Under the pieces are notes generated by a model. That model was not told the DNA's origin, made no database searches, and saw nothing but the letters and a program-made list of their open reading frames with translations. Positions 32,513 through 40,310 of a DNA stretch of 62,239 bases are shown one piece after another (the stretch's first letter is position 1; each line of letters begins with the position of its first letter). Source of the DNA: Sporolactobacillus laevolacticus DSM 442 (GTDB lineage Bacteria > Bacillota > Bacilli > Bacillales > Sporolactobacillaceae); contig NZ_AWTC01000016.1 of assembly GCF_000497245.1 (NCBI RefSeq), forward strand, positions 1 through 62,239, in the 5' to 3' direction. The translations under genes and the position numbers were made by a program.

Positions 32513-32692
32513 AAAGTGTCACCCCCTTTTGCTTTTCGCTATTCCCTCCACCTCACAATGTCGGTGATGAAAGACTTGGTTTCCATTAAAATAGATATAT
32601 TTCATTAGATTATTTCGTCCTCTGGATACCATGATCCGAAAAAATCTTCTACCAAACCCTAGATCATAGTTAAATTAAGCTAATGTGTCTCG

Positions 32693-33652
32693 TTACCTAA
32701 CAAAGTTATCAAGCAATGCACGCACTTCATTTGTTGACTTTGTGCTCATCAATTGATTTCTTAATTCACTTGCCCCTCGGAAACCACGGACATAGATCTT
32801 AAAAAAGCGATGAAGAGCTGTAAACGGACGTAGCTCTAATTTTTCCGAATATTGATCATGGAGATCCAAATGCAACCTTAAGAGTTCAAGCAGTTCCTTA
32901 CTATTATGATCTTTCGGTTCCTTTTCAAAGGCGAATGGATTTGTAAAAATACCACGCCCAATCATAATTCCATCAACACCATATTGATCAGCGAGTTTCA
33001 AGCCGGTTTGACGGTCAGGGACATCGCCGTTGATCGTCAAAAGTGTATCTGGTGCCACCTGGTCACGAAGTTTCTTAATTTCCGGGATTAGTTCCCAATG
33101 AGCATCTACTTGGCTCATTTCCTTTTTTGTACGTAGATGAATGGTAAGATTAGCAATGTCTTGTTTCAATATGTGTGTTAGCCAGTTGTGCCATTCGTCT
33201 ACATCAGTGTAACCAAGCCTTGTCTTCACACTTACGGGCAATCCCCCTGCTTTGGATGCTTGTATTAAGTCTGCTGCGACTTCGGGACGTAGGATAAGGC
33301 CGCTTCCCTTCCCATTCGCCGTCACATTAGGCACCGGGCAGCCCATATTGATATCCACACCGCTAAACCCTTGCTTCGCCAGACCAATACTCATCTGTCG
33401 AAAGCATTCAGGCTTATCCCCCCATATTTGGGCTACAATAGGCTGTTCGTCCTCTGTAAAAGTCAGACGCCCGCGCACACTATTGATCCCCTCTGGGTGA
33501 CAATAACTCTCCGTGTTTGTAAACTCTGTAAAAAACACATCAGGTCTAGCTGCTGCACTCACTACATGGCGAAAAACAACATCAGTCACCTCTTCCATTG
33601 GTGCCAGTACAAAAAAAGGTCGTGATAAATCACGCCAAAAATTATCGATCAT
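32693..33652 (-). CDS. tRNA-dihydrouridine synthase family protein
   Basis: About 319 aa from the ATG at 33652; a TTG four codons earlier is an alternative because the AGAGG site falls between them awkwardly. FMN TIM barrel with [18 protein letters not shown] at the N-terminus. [13 protein letters not shown] carries the Cys that donates the proton, with [18 protein letters not shown] and [13 protein letters not shown]. It reduces uridine in tRNA using NADPH. It is not the dusB linked to folate genes in Bacillus but an additional paralogue. It sits between two DUF2200 copies. Confidence 0.85.
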   Translation of the reverse strand: MIDNFWRDLSRPFFVLAPMEEVTDVVFRHVVSAAARPDVFFTEFTNTESYCHPEGINSVRGRLTFTEDEQPIVAQIWGDKPECFRQMSIGLAKQGFSGVDINMGCPVPNVTANGKGSGLILRPEVAADLIQASKAGGLPVSVKTRLGYTDVDEWHNWLTHILKQDIANLTIHLRTKKEMSQVDAHWELIPEIKKLRDQVAPDTLLTINGDVPDRQTGLKLADQYGVDGIMIGRGIFTNPFAFEKEPKDHNSKELLELLRLHLDLHDQYSEKLELRPFTALHRFFKIYVRGFRGASELRNQLMSTKSTNEVRALLDNFVR

Positions 33653-33699
33653 ATTTAAATTCAAATCCTCTCATGGGATACCCGATCAAAAACTTTATC

Positions 33700-33865
33700 C
33701 CCCAAATTGCTTTTTTAACACTTATCGCATGCTTAAAGTGCTGTTCGGAGTAGTCGATACACCACCTGCATACAGTCGCATTGCTCTGGCTTTCAATAAG
33801 TCGGAGTAACCGGCTGTGTCATGCTGCATCTTTGTCACCGAGCATCTTGCGAAGTTTATTGCCGT
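33700..33865 (-). pseudogene. Remnant resembling a putative immunity-protein gene
   Basis: Between the second DUF2200 gene and the Dus gene, one minus-strand frame reads KLRKMLGDKDAA, then a stop. It continues LLRLIESQSNATVCRWCIDY and SEQHFKHAI. The RLIE-Q-S-WCIDYSE pattern recalls the small family annotated as putative immunity protein. Start, end and an internal part are missing, so it is not functional. Confidence 0.35.
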
Positions 33866-33872
33866 TCCGCCC

Positions 33873-34223
33873 TCAGCTCCTCAAGACTTTCTCCATTGGC
33901 TTGCCTTTTGCTAATTCGTCAACCAATTTATCAAGCCACCTGATTTTCTGCATAAGAGGATCTTCGATTTCTTCGACGCGATGCCCACAAATCACGCCTG
34001 AAATTTTGGCGGCATTCGGATTTATCTGTGGGGCTTCGTCAAAGAACGTTTCGTAATCAATATTCTTCACAATTTGTGCTTGCAAGCTGAAATGATCATA
34101 CCCCGTCAGCCAACAAATCACAGTATCGACATCAAATTTGGTGCGCCCTTTTCGCTCCGCCTTTTGGACGAGTAGCGGGTAGACCCTCGAAAATGCCATC
34201 TTATACACACGCTCGTTTTTCAT
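33873..34223 (-). CDS. DUF2200 protein, copy 2
   Basis: 116 aa, the same length as copy 1. Substitutions cluster at residues 44-46 and 62-72 (for example Asp44 to His, Ser62 to Asp), while the [21 protein letters not shown] core is identical. Both copies look intact, so divergence with retained function is possible. Function unknown. It lies about 105 bp after the small ORF ending the DUF262 operon. Confidence 0.85.
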   Translation of the reverse strand: MKNERVYKMAFSRVYPLLVQKAERKGRTKFDVDTVICWLTGYDHFSLQAQIVKNIDYETFFDEAPQINPNAAKISGVICGHRVEEIEDPLMQKIRWLDKLVDELAKGKPMEKVLRS

Positions 34224-34329
34224 AACGCGTCACTCCCTTTGGGCTGTGGTTATCCAAAGTATTGACAGGAATTCACGAGTTTTTTCATGCCCGAAACTAT
34301 TTACATTTCACAGAAAATGACGAAGAGCC

Positions 34330-34500
34330 TTAATGTTTAATGATTACACCACTTTGTGCGTTCTTCATTATCCCTTGTTGCCACATCGCTTGCACTCCTT
34401 TTAACATACTCTGCCGAATACTCGCAGCGAGAGATTTCCTTTTCGTCCGAGATAATGTACTTTCAATGGGCGAGAGCCACTCGGAAATCGGCAAAATCAT
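34330..34500 (-). CDS. Small ORF (56 aa) overlapping the DUF262 gene end
   Basis: The ATG at 34500 overlaps the stop of the DUF262 gene as ATGA, the usual sign of translational coupling. The frame runs 56 codons to TAA 34330-34332. The peptide is basic (SRTKRKSLAASIRQSMLKG) with a Trp-containing N-terminus (ISEWLSPIES). I do not recognise a family. It could be a third component of the operon or the remnant of a larger gene. The overlap is seen directly; function is unknown. Confidence 0.45.
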   Translation of the reverse strand: MILPISEWLSPIESTLSRTKRKSLAASIRQSMLKGVQAMWQQGIMKNAQSGVIIKH

Positions 34501-36524
34501 TTAGATAGAAATTCTGCCGTTTCGGAAATAGGGTCATCTGATTGTGATTCAAATACAATTTTATTAGCTCCATTTGTAACGTTGAATTTCCCATTACTAA
34601 AACTTATGGTATACCCATTTACATAAAGGTAGTGTTGAACATAAATTCCCAATTCGCCATCAAATAGTGACTCTAAGTTACGGTTTTTCAATTCCTCGTG
34701 CAATGCTGAAAGAAAAAGTACATAATTATAGCCGTTTGACCATTTATTTTGTATGAGGTGCATTTCGTTTTGAAGGACGCGTAGTCGCAAGTGAGACACA
34801 CTCATCCATTTAAACAACTGTGGATAGTGTATTAAACAATACCTCCAATCTTTTTTAGACACCGACAATTTTGCAATGATCCCTTTCAGTTGTGCTTGTA
34901 TATCAGTATTAGGGTTAAGTGTGTCAAGTAGTTGTCTAACAACATTACCACAATTAGCAAACAATGATTTCAAACTTGGAGTGTTTGCAGCTTCGTTTGG
35001 ATCATCAACACACAATGTTTTAAATTGACTTACTGGGAGTGTGTAATCACCAAAAGTAAGTAGTGCACAGCGTAATAAATGCCCATGTCTTGGTTTGGCA
35101 TCGTCAAATAAGGCAGATATTTTGTCCCAATATTTTATAAATTGTTCTTTTTCATATTTGCCGTCATTACTCTTTGCAAGGTAAAGTGCGGAACGAATCT
35201 GCCCACTGAAATAACGGTGTTGTTCTGCTTTGTAGATTTCTTGCGCAAAACTCATATCAACTATAATTATCTGTGCCTTTTCTTGCTCCTCTGCTATTTG
35301 TTGTTGATTAAAACCTATAACTTTACCCTTAGTCGAGAAATATGCGAGCAAGGTATCCCAGTTTTCAGCAAGGACATTAATGCTTTCAATTGTATTGCGG
35401 TATAAGTTGGAAACATCTATTGTGCTGTTAAGCGTGAGGTTTTTAATTATCCGTAGCCATTGTTTCAATGAACCGTTATCTATACCCTTTGCCTTAAACA
35501 AATACGTTGTTACAGCATGAAACAAAACACGATTAGCATAAGTTCGACCTTCAGTTAACGCACTAAAAATCAAAGGGCTTACATCTTTATAATTATGATT
35601 TTCACATAAGAAGTTAAGTGTATAAAATGCCGTTTCAAACACCTCTGCACTAATTTTGCTATAGTCAAGGGTGTTCGCCCAATTCTTGTCGTCCTGAATT
35701 ATTCCATTGTTCATTAACAGAACACCGAAGAAAGCATAATACGTTTGGTCAAAATCTTCTTTGTGTTCGGCCCAAAAAAGGTCAGTCCAATCGCGGTCAA
35801 AACAAAGCTCGAACTTATCAATATATGATAATTCCAACTTTTTCATTCTGCTTAATAATCGTGCTTTGAAATTCTCAAATTCTGTCAGCGGTTTCCCACG
35901 AGCATTCAATTTAATATATAAGCTGTCCTCCATACCAAGATCCTGCATTTCAAAAAACTTAAAAACAAGCGGTTCACTCCCCACGCCAATCATTTTTTCA
36001 GCAAGGTGGTCTATATCACCAAATGTTGCCTGTATATCATCGAGCATAACAAGAGCGGATCTGATCGTCGGATCATGCATCCAGTCTGAAACAAACCACT
36101 CCGAATCCTCAATCTCCTCGGATGGACTTGTTCCAGCCGCAAAAACATCAGCACGGTTCTCAATCAGCTTTTTCAAAAATTCACGGGATGTTATACGAGT
36201 TTCATATGTAAATTTATGTAAGATAGGAGTTTTGGTTTCGTCATTGCGAAAAGCATATAAATGTAACAAAAAGAGTGTTGTTAGCCGCTGTTGTCCATCA
36301 ATTGGTATGAATTTTTTACCTTCAGCTTTTCCATATACGAAGTTAAGGTCAAGTGGTTGTGTTTCCTCCAAAATAGCGGCTCGCATATCAATAAGCAAAT
36401 TCGAACGCACAGTTTCTGCATGGGTATCTTGTCGTCCTTGGGCATAATCCCGCTGGACAATTGGCACTTCAACCTGATATTCATCAAGTAATTCAAATAG
36501 GGTATCAAGTGTTTGTTCGCTCAT
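34497..36524 (-). CDS. DUF262-domain protein (GmrS-like), defence-operon component
   Basis: 675 aa from the ATG at 36524, which overlaps the previous stop as TAATG. The frame is open further upstream only within the previous gene. The DUF262 domain occupies about residues 1-250: VEVPIVQRDYAQGR and FIPIDGQQRLTTLFLLH are the conserved QR and DGQQR nucleotide motifs, followed by LYIKLNARGKPLTEFENFKA. The remaining 400 residues are a helical region of unknown type with no DUF1524 nuclease. The partner upstream has both. In GmrSD/SspE/BrxU-like systems DUF262 hydrolyses NTP to drive DNA cleavage; a role against modified phage DNA is inference. Confidence 0.75.
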   Translation of the reverse strand: MSEQTLDTLFELLDEYQVEVPIVQRDYAQGRQDTHAETVRSNLLIDMRAAILEETQPLDLNFVYGKAEGKKFIPIDGQQRLTTLFLLHLYAFRNDETKTPILHKFTYETRITSREFLKKLIENRADVFAAGTSPSEEIEDSEWFVSDWMHDPTIRSALVMLDDIQATFGDIDHLAEKMIGVGSEPLVFKFFEMQDLGMEDSLYIKLNARGKPLTEFENFKARLLSRMKKLELSYIDKFELCFDRDWTDLFWAEHKEDFDQTYYAFFGVLLMNNGIIQDDKNWANTLDYSKISAEVFETAFYTLNFLCENHNYKDVSPLIFSALTEGRTYANRVLFHAVTTYLFKAKGIDNGSLKQWLRIIKNLTLNSTIDVSNLYRNTIESINVLAENWDTLLAYFSTKGKVIGFNQQQIAEEQEKAQIIIVDMSFAQEIYKAEQHRYFSGQIRSALYLAKSNDGKYEKEQFIKYWDKISALFDDAKPRHGHLLRCALLTFGDYTLPVSQFKTLCVDDPNEAANTPSLKSLFANCGNVVRQLLDTLNPNTDIQAQLKGIIAKLSVSKKDWRYCLIHYPQLFKWMSVSHLRLRVLQNEMHLIQNKWSNGYNYVLFLSALHEELKNRNLESLFDGELGIYVQHYLYVNGYTISFSNGKFNVTNGANKIVFESQSDDPISETAEFLSK

Positions 36525-38038
36525 TATACTGACCTCTCGTTGAAGAATGTATCTAGTGTTTGTTTTATAGCGGAAACATACTCTGTTTTGTCTTTTTCGT
36601 TCCATAAATCCATATCATTAAGATTTTTCGAATACACTTTCAAGAAAACGTTTTTTGTACACAGTGGCACAAAAAGACCCTTGGATTCACGTTCAATGAT
36701 TATCTTACGTTTGTCTATGAATTGTGCTTCCTTATAACTGCGATTTGTGTGACAGTCGAGCAGGGCAAGGTTACCTAGGCTATCATCTGCGTCATCTGTT
36801 TCATCTGCAGTTGCATGGATATGTTCAATATCCCATTGTTCACGCTTATAAATATCAAACGGAAAGCGATATTGTTTTTCACTTTTACATACAAGTGTTG
36901 CGATGTTAAAAAGTAAGAGCAACTGGCGGATTCTTTTCTTATGGGCAGTTGTATCAAGAGCGAGCATATTTAAATCATCGTACTTAATTTTAGACTTTGC
37001 GAGCAACGCTGTGTTAACCGCATTTTTTCGTTTACCGCGTGTAAGTGAAAAAATCTCGGTAATCGTTGTGCCATTAGCTATTAGATAACCAATTATGTGA
37101 TATTTGTTTAAGTCATTATACCAATCGCGGAATTCAGCATACAATTTTTCAACATCACTCCAAAGGGCATTGACAAATTCTTCTTTTTCTTTTGCGTTTT
37201 TTAGAGCTGCTGAGAAAACCAAAAACGGGAAGTAGTTTTGACTGGTAGATATCGGATTCTGTGCAATTGCGTTATAGTCCTTTGCAAGCAAATCAAACAG
37301 CATATCAATGCGAGTGCCGCTTTGTTCTTTTTCGTTGAGGAAATACCAAAAGGAATCATCACGCAACCCTTGCTCTATCCTGTCCCACGCTATGGAAATC
37401 TCAGTTTGCCGCTTGCTTGCATCTGTGCCGAAATTATCTTGGTTAAGAATCAAGGCTTTAATGAGTTCCGCGTTGGTGAGGGGGATTTTTCCCAGATTCA
37501 CTTTTGTGAACATTGCAATCGGGTCAATATCATGTAGGAGCTCGTACCATATAAAGAACACACTTTTCCTAATTTTGGTATTAAGTTCTTGAATAGCAAC
37601 AGACTTATCAGGTTGGGATTCAAGCCATTTATTCATATTGCTATAGGCCCGACCCATATAATAGAAATCAATATTTGAATCATCAAAGTTGGTTTCATCC
37701 GATAAAGTCTTTAAAAAGGAACCACTATTTTTACGTGTTTCGTAGTTCAATTCAAAAGGAGGCACTGCAGAGCGAATTTCTTGTGCAGCAATTTTCATAA
37801 AAATATAAATAGTAGTAAGGCGCTGCTGGCCGTCTACCACTTCGAACGAGCCATCATCGCGTTTCTTCACTATAAGTGCCTGAATACAGTATCTTTTATC
37901 GCCTTCGACGGAAAATTCAGCCACATCATCAAGTAAAGCTGATACGTCAAATTCTGTCCAACGATACCCTCGTTGGTATGAAGGTACGAAAAACCTAAGG
38001 CCTTTCAGGTCTCCTATTGTCTTTTTTTCAATCGCTAT
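36524..38038 (-). CDS. DUF262-DUF1524 protein (GmrSD-like) with apparent ATA start
   Basis: The first canonical start in frame (GTG 37924) would cut off the DUF262 signature. Upstream the frame continues through KTIGDLKGLRFFVPSYQRGY to a codon ATA at 38038, exactly seven bases after GGAGG (38050-38046). A true N-terminus there gives 504 aa. DUF262 then reads SYQRGYRWTEFD, VVDGQQRLTTIYIFM and VNLGKIPLTNAELIKALIL. The C-terminal DUF1524 has EQWDIEHIHA and SLGNLALLDCHTN with an HNH-type Asp/His set. So either ATG mutated to ATA (possible silencing) or initiation is unusual. Coupled to the second DUF262 gene. A type IV restriction-like role is inferred. Confidence 0.75.
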   Translation of the reverse strand: MAIEKKTIGDLKGLRFFVPSYQRGYRWTEFDVSALLDDVAEFSVEGDKRYCIQALIVKKRDDGSFEVVDGQQRLTTIYIFMKIAAQEIRSAVPPFELNYETRKNSGSFLKTLSDETNFDDSNIDFYYMGRAYSNMNKWLESQPDKSVAIQELNTKIRKSVFFIWYELLHDIDPIAMFTKVNLGKIPLTNAELIKALILNQDNFGTDASKRQTEISIAWDRIEQGLRDDSFWYFLNEKEQSGTRIDMLFDLLAKDYNAIAQNPISTSQNYFPFLVFSAALKNAKEKEEFVNALWSDVEKLYAEFRDWYNDLNKYHIIGYLIANGTTITEIFSLTRGKRKNAVNTALLAKSKIKYDDLNMLALDTTAHKKRIRQLLLLFNIATLVCKSEKQYRFPFDIYKREQWDIEHIHATADETDDADDSLGNLALLDCHTNRSYKEAQFIDKRKIIIERESKGLFVPLCTKNVFLKVYSKNLNDMDLWNEKDKTEYVSAIKQTLDTFFNERSV

Positions 38039-38041
38039 ATC

Positions 38042-38283
38042 TTAACCTCCAATCCTACTCATATTACTTATTTTTATTTGAACACCTTCTGGTAAAGTAA
38101 AAGCTTGTTCATAGGTAATACCTAATGCATCTGCTATTGCTAGTAGTTCCTCTAACGAAACAGTCTCTCGTTTTTTAATTTCTTATTGAAATTCTGCGAT
38201 GTCTGACCAACGCGTCTGGATAACTCTGCAATACTTATATTCAATTGCCTGCATAATTCTTTAATCATATCAGACGTTGTCAT
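38042..38283 (-). CDS. XRE-family regulator requiring a -1 frameshift
   Basis: The ATG at 38283 follows GGAGGTG. Frame 0 gives 43 aa (IKELCRQLNISIAELSRRVG, then SQNFNKKLKN) and stops at 38152-38154. The expected XRE ending (RETVSLEELLAIADALGI, to RIGG) is in the -1 frame and stops at 38042-38044. The junction is A AAA AAC (38176-38170) in exactly the phase of a slippery heptamer, with a weak GUUUC/GGAAC hairpin eight bases further on. The combined product is 80 aa. Either programmed frameshifting, or a one-base loss in a poly-A run (or read error). It overlaps the ribosome site of the DUF262-DUF1524 gene and likely regulates it. Confidence 0.6.
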
Positions 38284-38389
38284 ACAGCACCTCCATAATA
38301 ACCCATATTATAAACCATTCAAAATATTACCTTATAAAGTCATAAAGCCTCCCACAAGTTCATTCAGAACCTATAGAAGGCTTGTCTAT

Positions 38390-39775
38390 TTACTTTTCTA
38401 TATCCACCCTAGACATCAATACCACGCACTCGACGTGCATTGTCTGCGGAAACATATCCACAGGCTGTACTTTCTTCACCTGGTACCCGCCTGCAGTAAG
38501 CAGTTTGAGATCGCGCGCGAGTGTTGCCGGATTACAGGAAACGTAGACAATCCGCTCTGGCTGCATGGCGATCATGGTGCCGATGAGCGATGCGTCGCAC
38601 CCTTTGCGCGGTGGATCGACGACGATGACATTTGGTTCAATGCCCTGGTCACGCCAGTTTGGGATAACATCTTCCGATTTGCCAACTTCGAAGGTGGCGT
38701 TTGTGATTTTGTTGAGCTCGGCGTTCTTTTTTGCGTCTTCGATGGCCTCGGGGACAATTTCGACGCCATAAACGTGTTTTGCTTGTTTGGCAAGGAACAG
38801 GGAAATTGTACCGATGCCGCAGTATGCGTCAATCACGGTTTCTTTTCCGGTGAGCCCGGCGAATTCGAGTGCTTTGCCGTACAGCACTTCGGTTTGGGTC
38901 GGGTTGACTTGGAAGAAGGAGCGCGCGGAGATTGCGAAGGTGACGTCACCAATTTGGTCGTAGATCACGTCACGGCCCCAGAGCGTTTTCGTTGTGTCGC
39001 CAAAAATCGCGTTTGTGCGCTTTGTATTGATATTCTGAGCGATCGACTTGATCTGCGGATAGCGCTCAGTCAGTTCCCGGATCAGCGTCTTGCGGTGCGG
39101 GAGTTCTTCAGTACGTGTGACGAAGACGACCATGACTTCGCCAGTCTTCTTACCGACGCGGGCCATGACGTGACGGAGCACACCGCGATTTTTGACTTCG
39201 TCATAAGGCACGATGCTGTTTTCTTCAGCAACCTTGCGTGCGGTTTGCACGATGTCGTCGATGAGCAGATCGGTGATCATGCAGTGTTCCATGTCGACAA
39301 TGTCATGGCTACGCTTTTTATAAAATCCGAAGGCGAATTTGCCGTTTTGCATGGCAACGGGGACTTGAATCTTGTTGCGGTAGCTCCACGGTTCGTCCAT
39401 ACCAAGGGTTGGTTCGACAGGGATATCGCTCAATCCGCCGATACGTTCGAGTGCGTCGCGCACGATTTCCCGTTTGTAGGCAAGCTGACCTTCTGCGCTG
39501 ATATGCTGGATGGCGCAACCACCGCATTGGTCATAATATGGACAAGGCGGTTCGGCGCGTCGATCGCTGCTCTCGGTCAATTCAAGCAGCCGGCCATAGC
39601 CGTAGCCTTTTTTTGTTTTGATGACTTGGATCTTCGCTTTTTCTCCAGGCAGTCCGCCTGGTATGAACAAGGTATAGCCGTCCACCTTGGCAACGCCGGA
39701 ACCGTCCTGAGTTAGATCGGTGAAGGTGACTTCGAGTTGTTGGTTTTTCGCTACAGGTGTGGTGGATTCGGACAT
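38390..39775 (-). CDS. rlmCD: 23S rRNA (uracil-C5)-methyltransferase, RlmCD/RlmD type
   Basis: 461 aa. N-terminal TRAM domain, then the iron-sulfur Cys cluster CPYYDQCGGCAIQH. The SAM-dependent half has FFQVNPTQTEVLYGKALEFA, VIDAYCGIGTISLFLA and VVDPPRKGCD, and the catalytic Cys in VYVSCNPATLARDL. It methylates uridine 747 and/or 1939 of 23S rRNA in Bacillales. In Bacillus it follows dgkB directly; here about 9 kb intervenes. AGGAG before the ATG. The upstream side is the first 21-bp array. Confidence 0.92.
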   Translation of the reverse strand: MSESTTPVAKNQQLEVTFTDLTQDGSGVAKVDGYTLFIPGGLPGEKAKIQVIKTKKGYGYGRLLELTESSDRRAEPPCPYYDQCGGCAIQHISAEGQLAYKREIVRDALERIGGLSDIPVEPTLGMDEPWSYRNKIQVPVAMQNGKFAFGFYKKRSHDIVDMEHCMITDLLIDDIVQTARKVAEENSIVPYDEVKNRGVLRHVMARVGKKTGEVMVVFVTRTEELPHRKTLIRELTERYPQIKSIAQNINTKRTNAIFGDTTKTLWGRDVIYDQIGDVTFAISARSFFQVNPTQTEVLYGKALEFAGLTGKETVIDAYCGIGTISLFLAKQAKHVYGVEIVPEAIEDAKKNAELNKITNATFEVGKSEDVIPNWRDQGIEPNVIVVDPPRKGCDASLIGTMIAMQPERIVYVSCNPATLARDLKLLTAGGYQVKKVQPVDMFPQTMHVECVVLMSRVDIEK

Positions 39776-39840
39776 GTTTTCGTACTCCTAATGATTGTTT
39801 GGTTTGCCTGCGTGTGCTTGATGCAGATGGAGCAGGGGTT

Positions 39841-39966
39841 ATCGGTCTGTTTTTTATTTTTATCGATCTTATTGAAAGTTTTATCGGTCTCTTTGAAAAA
39901 AATATCGGTCTGTTTCGCAGATTTATCGGTCACTTTTTAAAATTTATCGGTCTATTTGCGAAAGTA
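39841..39966. repeat. 21-bp periodic array 1 (six units)
   Basis: Cores ATCGGTCT/ATCGATCT/ATCGGTCA begin at 39841, 39862, 39883, 39904, 39925 and 39946, always 21 bp apart, with T/A-rich spacers (TTT...AAA). The left flank (from about 39792, TTTGGTTTGCCTGC) is shared with array 2 at 48500. On the minus strand it reads heptads of the form TDKxxKQ. The rest of the 39776-40310 gap holds an MFS remnant and a terminator. Confidence 0.9.
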
Positions 39967-40018
39967 AACGTACTGCGTTAGCTTATCTCTTTATAAGATA
40001 GCGGTAAAATGACAATAA

Positions 40019-40183
40019 TACAAGCTGCCACATGCGCCGCGTTTTTCGTTGCTCGGAAGCTTATTATCGCTCGCTATGCCTCTTGATCTAATTTTTTCAG
40101 GATTATTTGCGGAACAGCTCGGTGTGCACCACTGGTTACTCATTTCCGGCATCGCTATTATTTTGATTACTTTGCTCGTGTAG
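40019..40183 (+). pseudogene. C-terminal remnant of an MFS transporter
   Basis: 54 codons open to TAG 40181, reading FSLLGSLLSLAMPLDLIFSG, then LFAEQLGVHHWLLISGIAII and LITLLV. This is the last two membrane helices of an MFS permease (PL-x-x-GPLAE-like loop and WFLISGI-like helix). No upstream part survives; array 1 lies immediately to its left. Confidence 0.6.
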
Positions 40184-40224
40184 CGGTGGCTTTCGATTCG
40201 GTCCTAGATTAATCAATAGTAAGT

Positions 40225-40263
40225 AAAGTGCTATGAACTTGATCAAATTCATAGCACTTTTTT
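40225..40263 (+). terminator. Terminator-like hairpin, locus 1
   Basis: AAAGTGCTATGAA (40225-40237) pairs perfectly with TTCATAGCACTTT (40248-40260), followed by more T on the plus strand; the minus strand has only TTTACTT. A related hairpin at 48653 has a compensatory base-pair change, so the two are homologous. Confidence 0.85.
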
Positions 40264-40310
40264 ATCTCCGCATCAACTTAGATTTACATGAGCTCTCATT
40301 TCTTAATAGA

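Noticed and set aside
38435-39715. Long 426-codon open frame antisense to rlmCD
   Set aside because: It is the complement of a well-conserved gene in GC-rich sequence, with no domain, ribosome site or plausible product.
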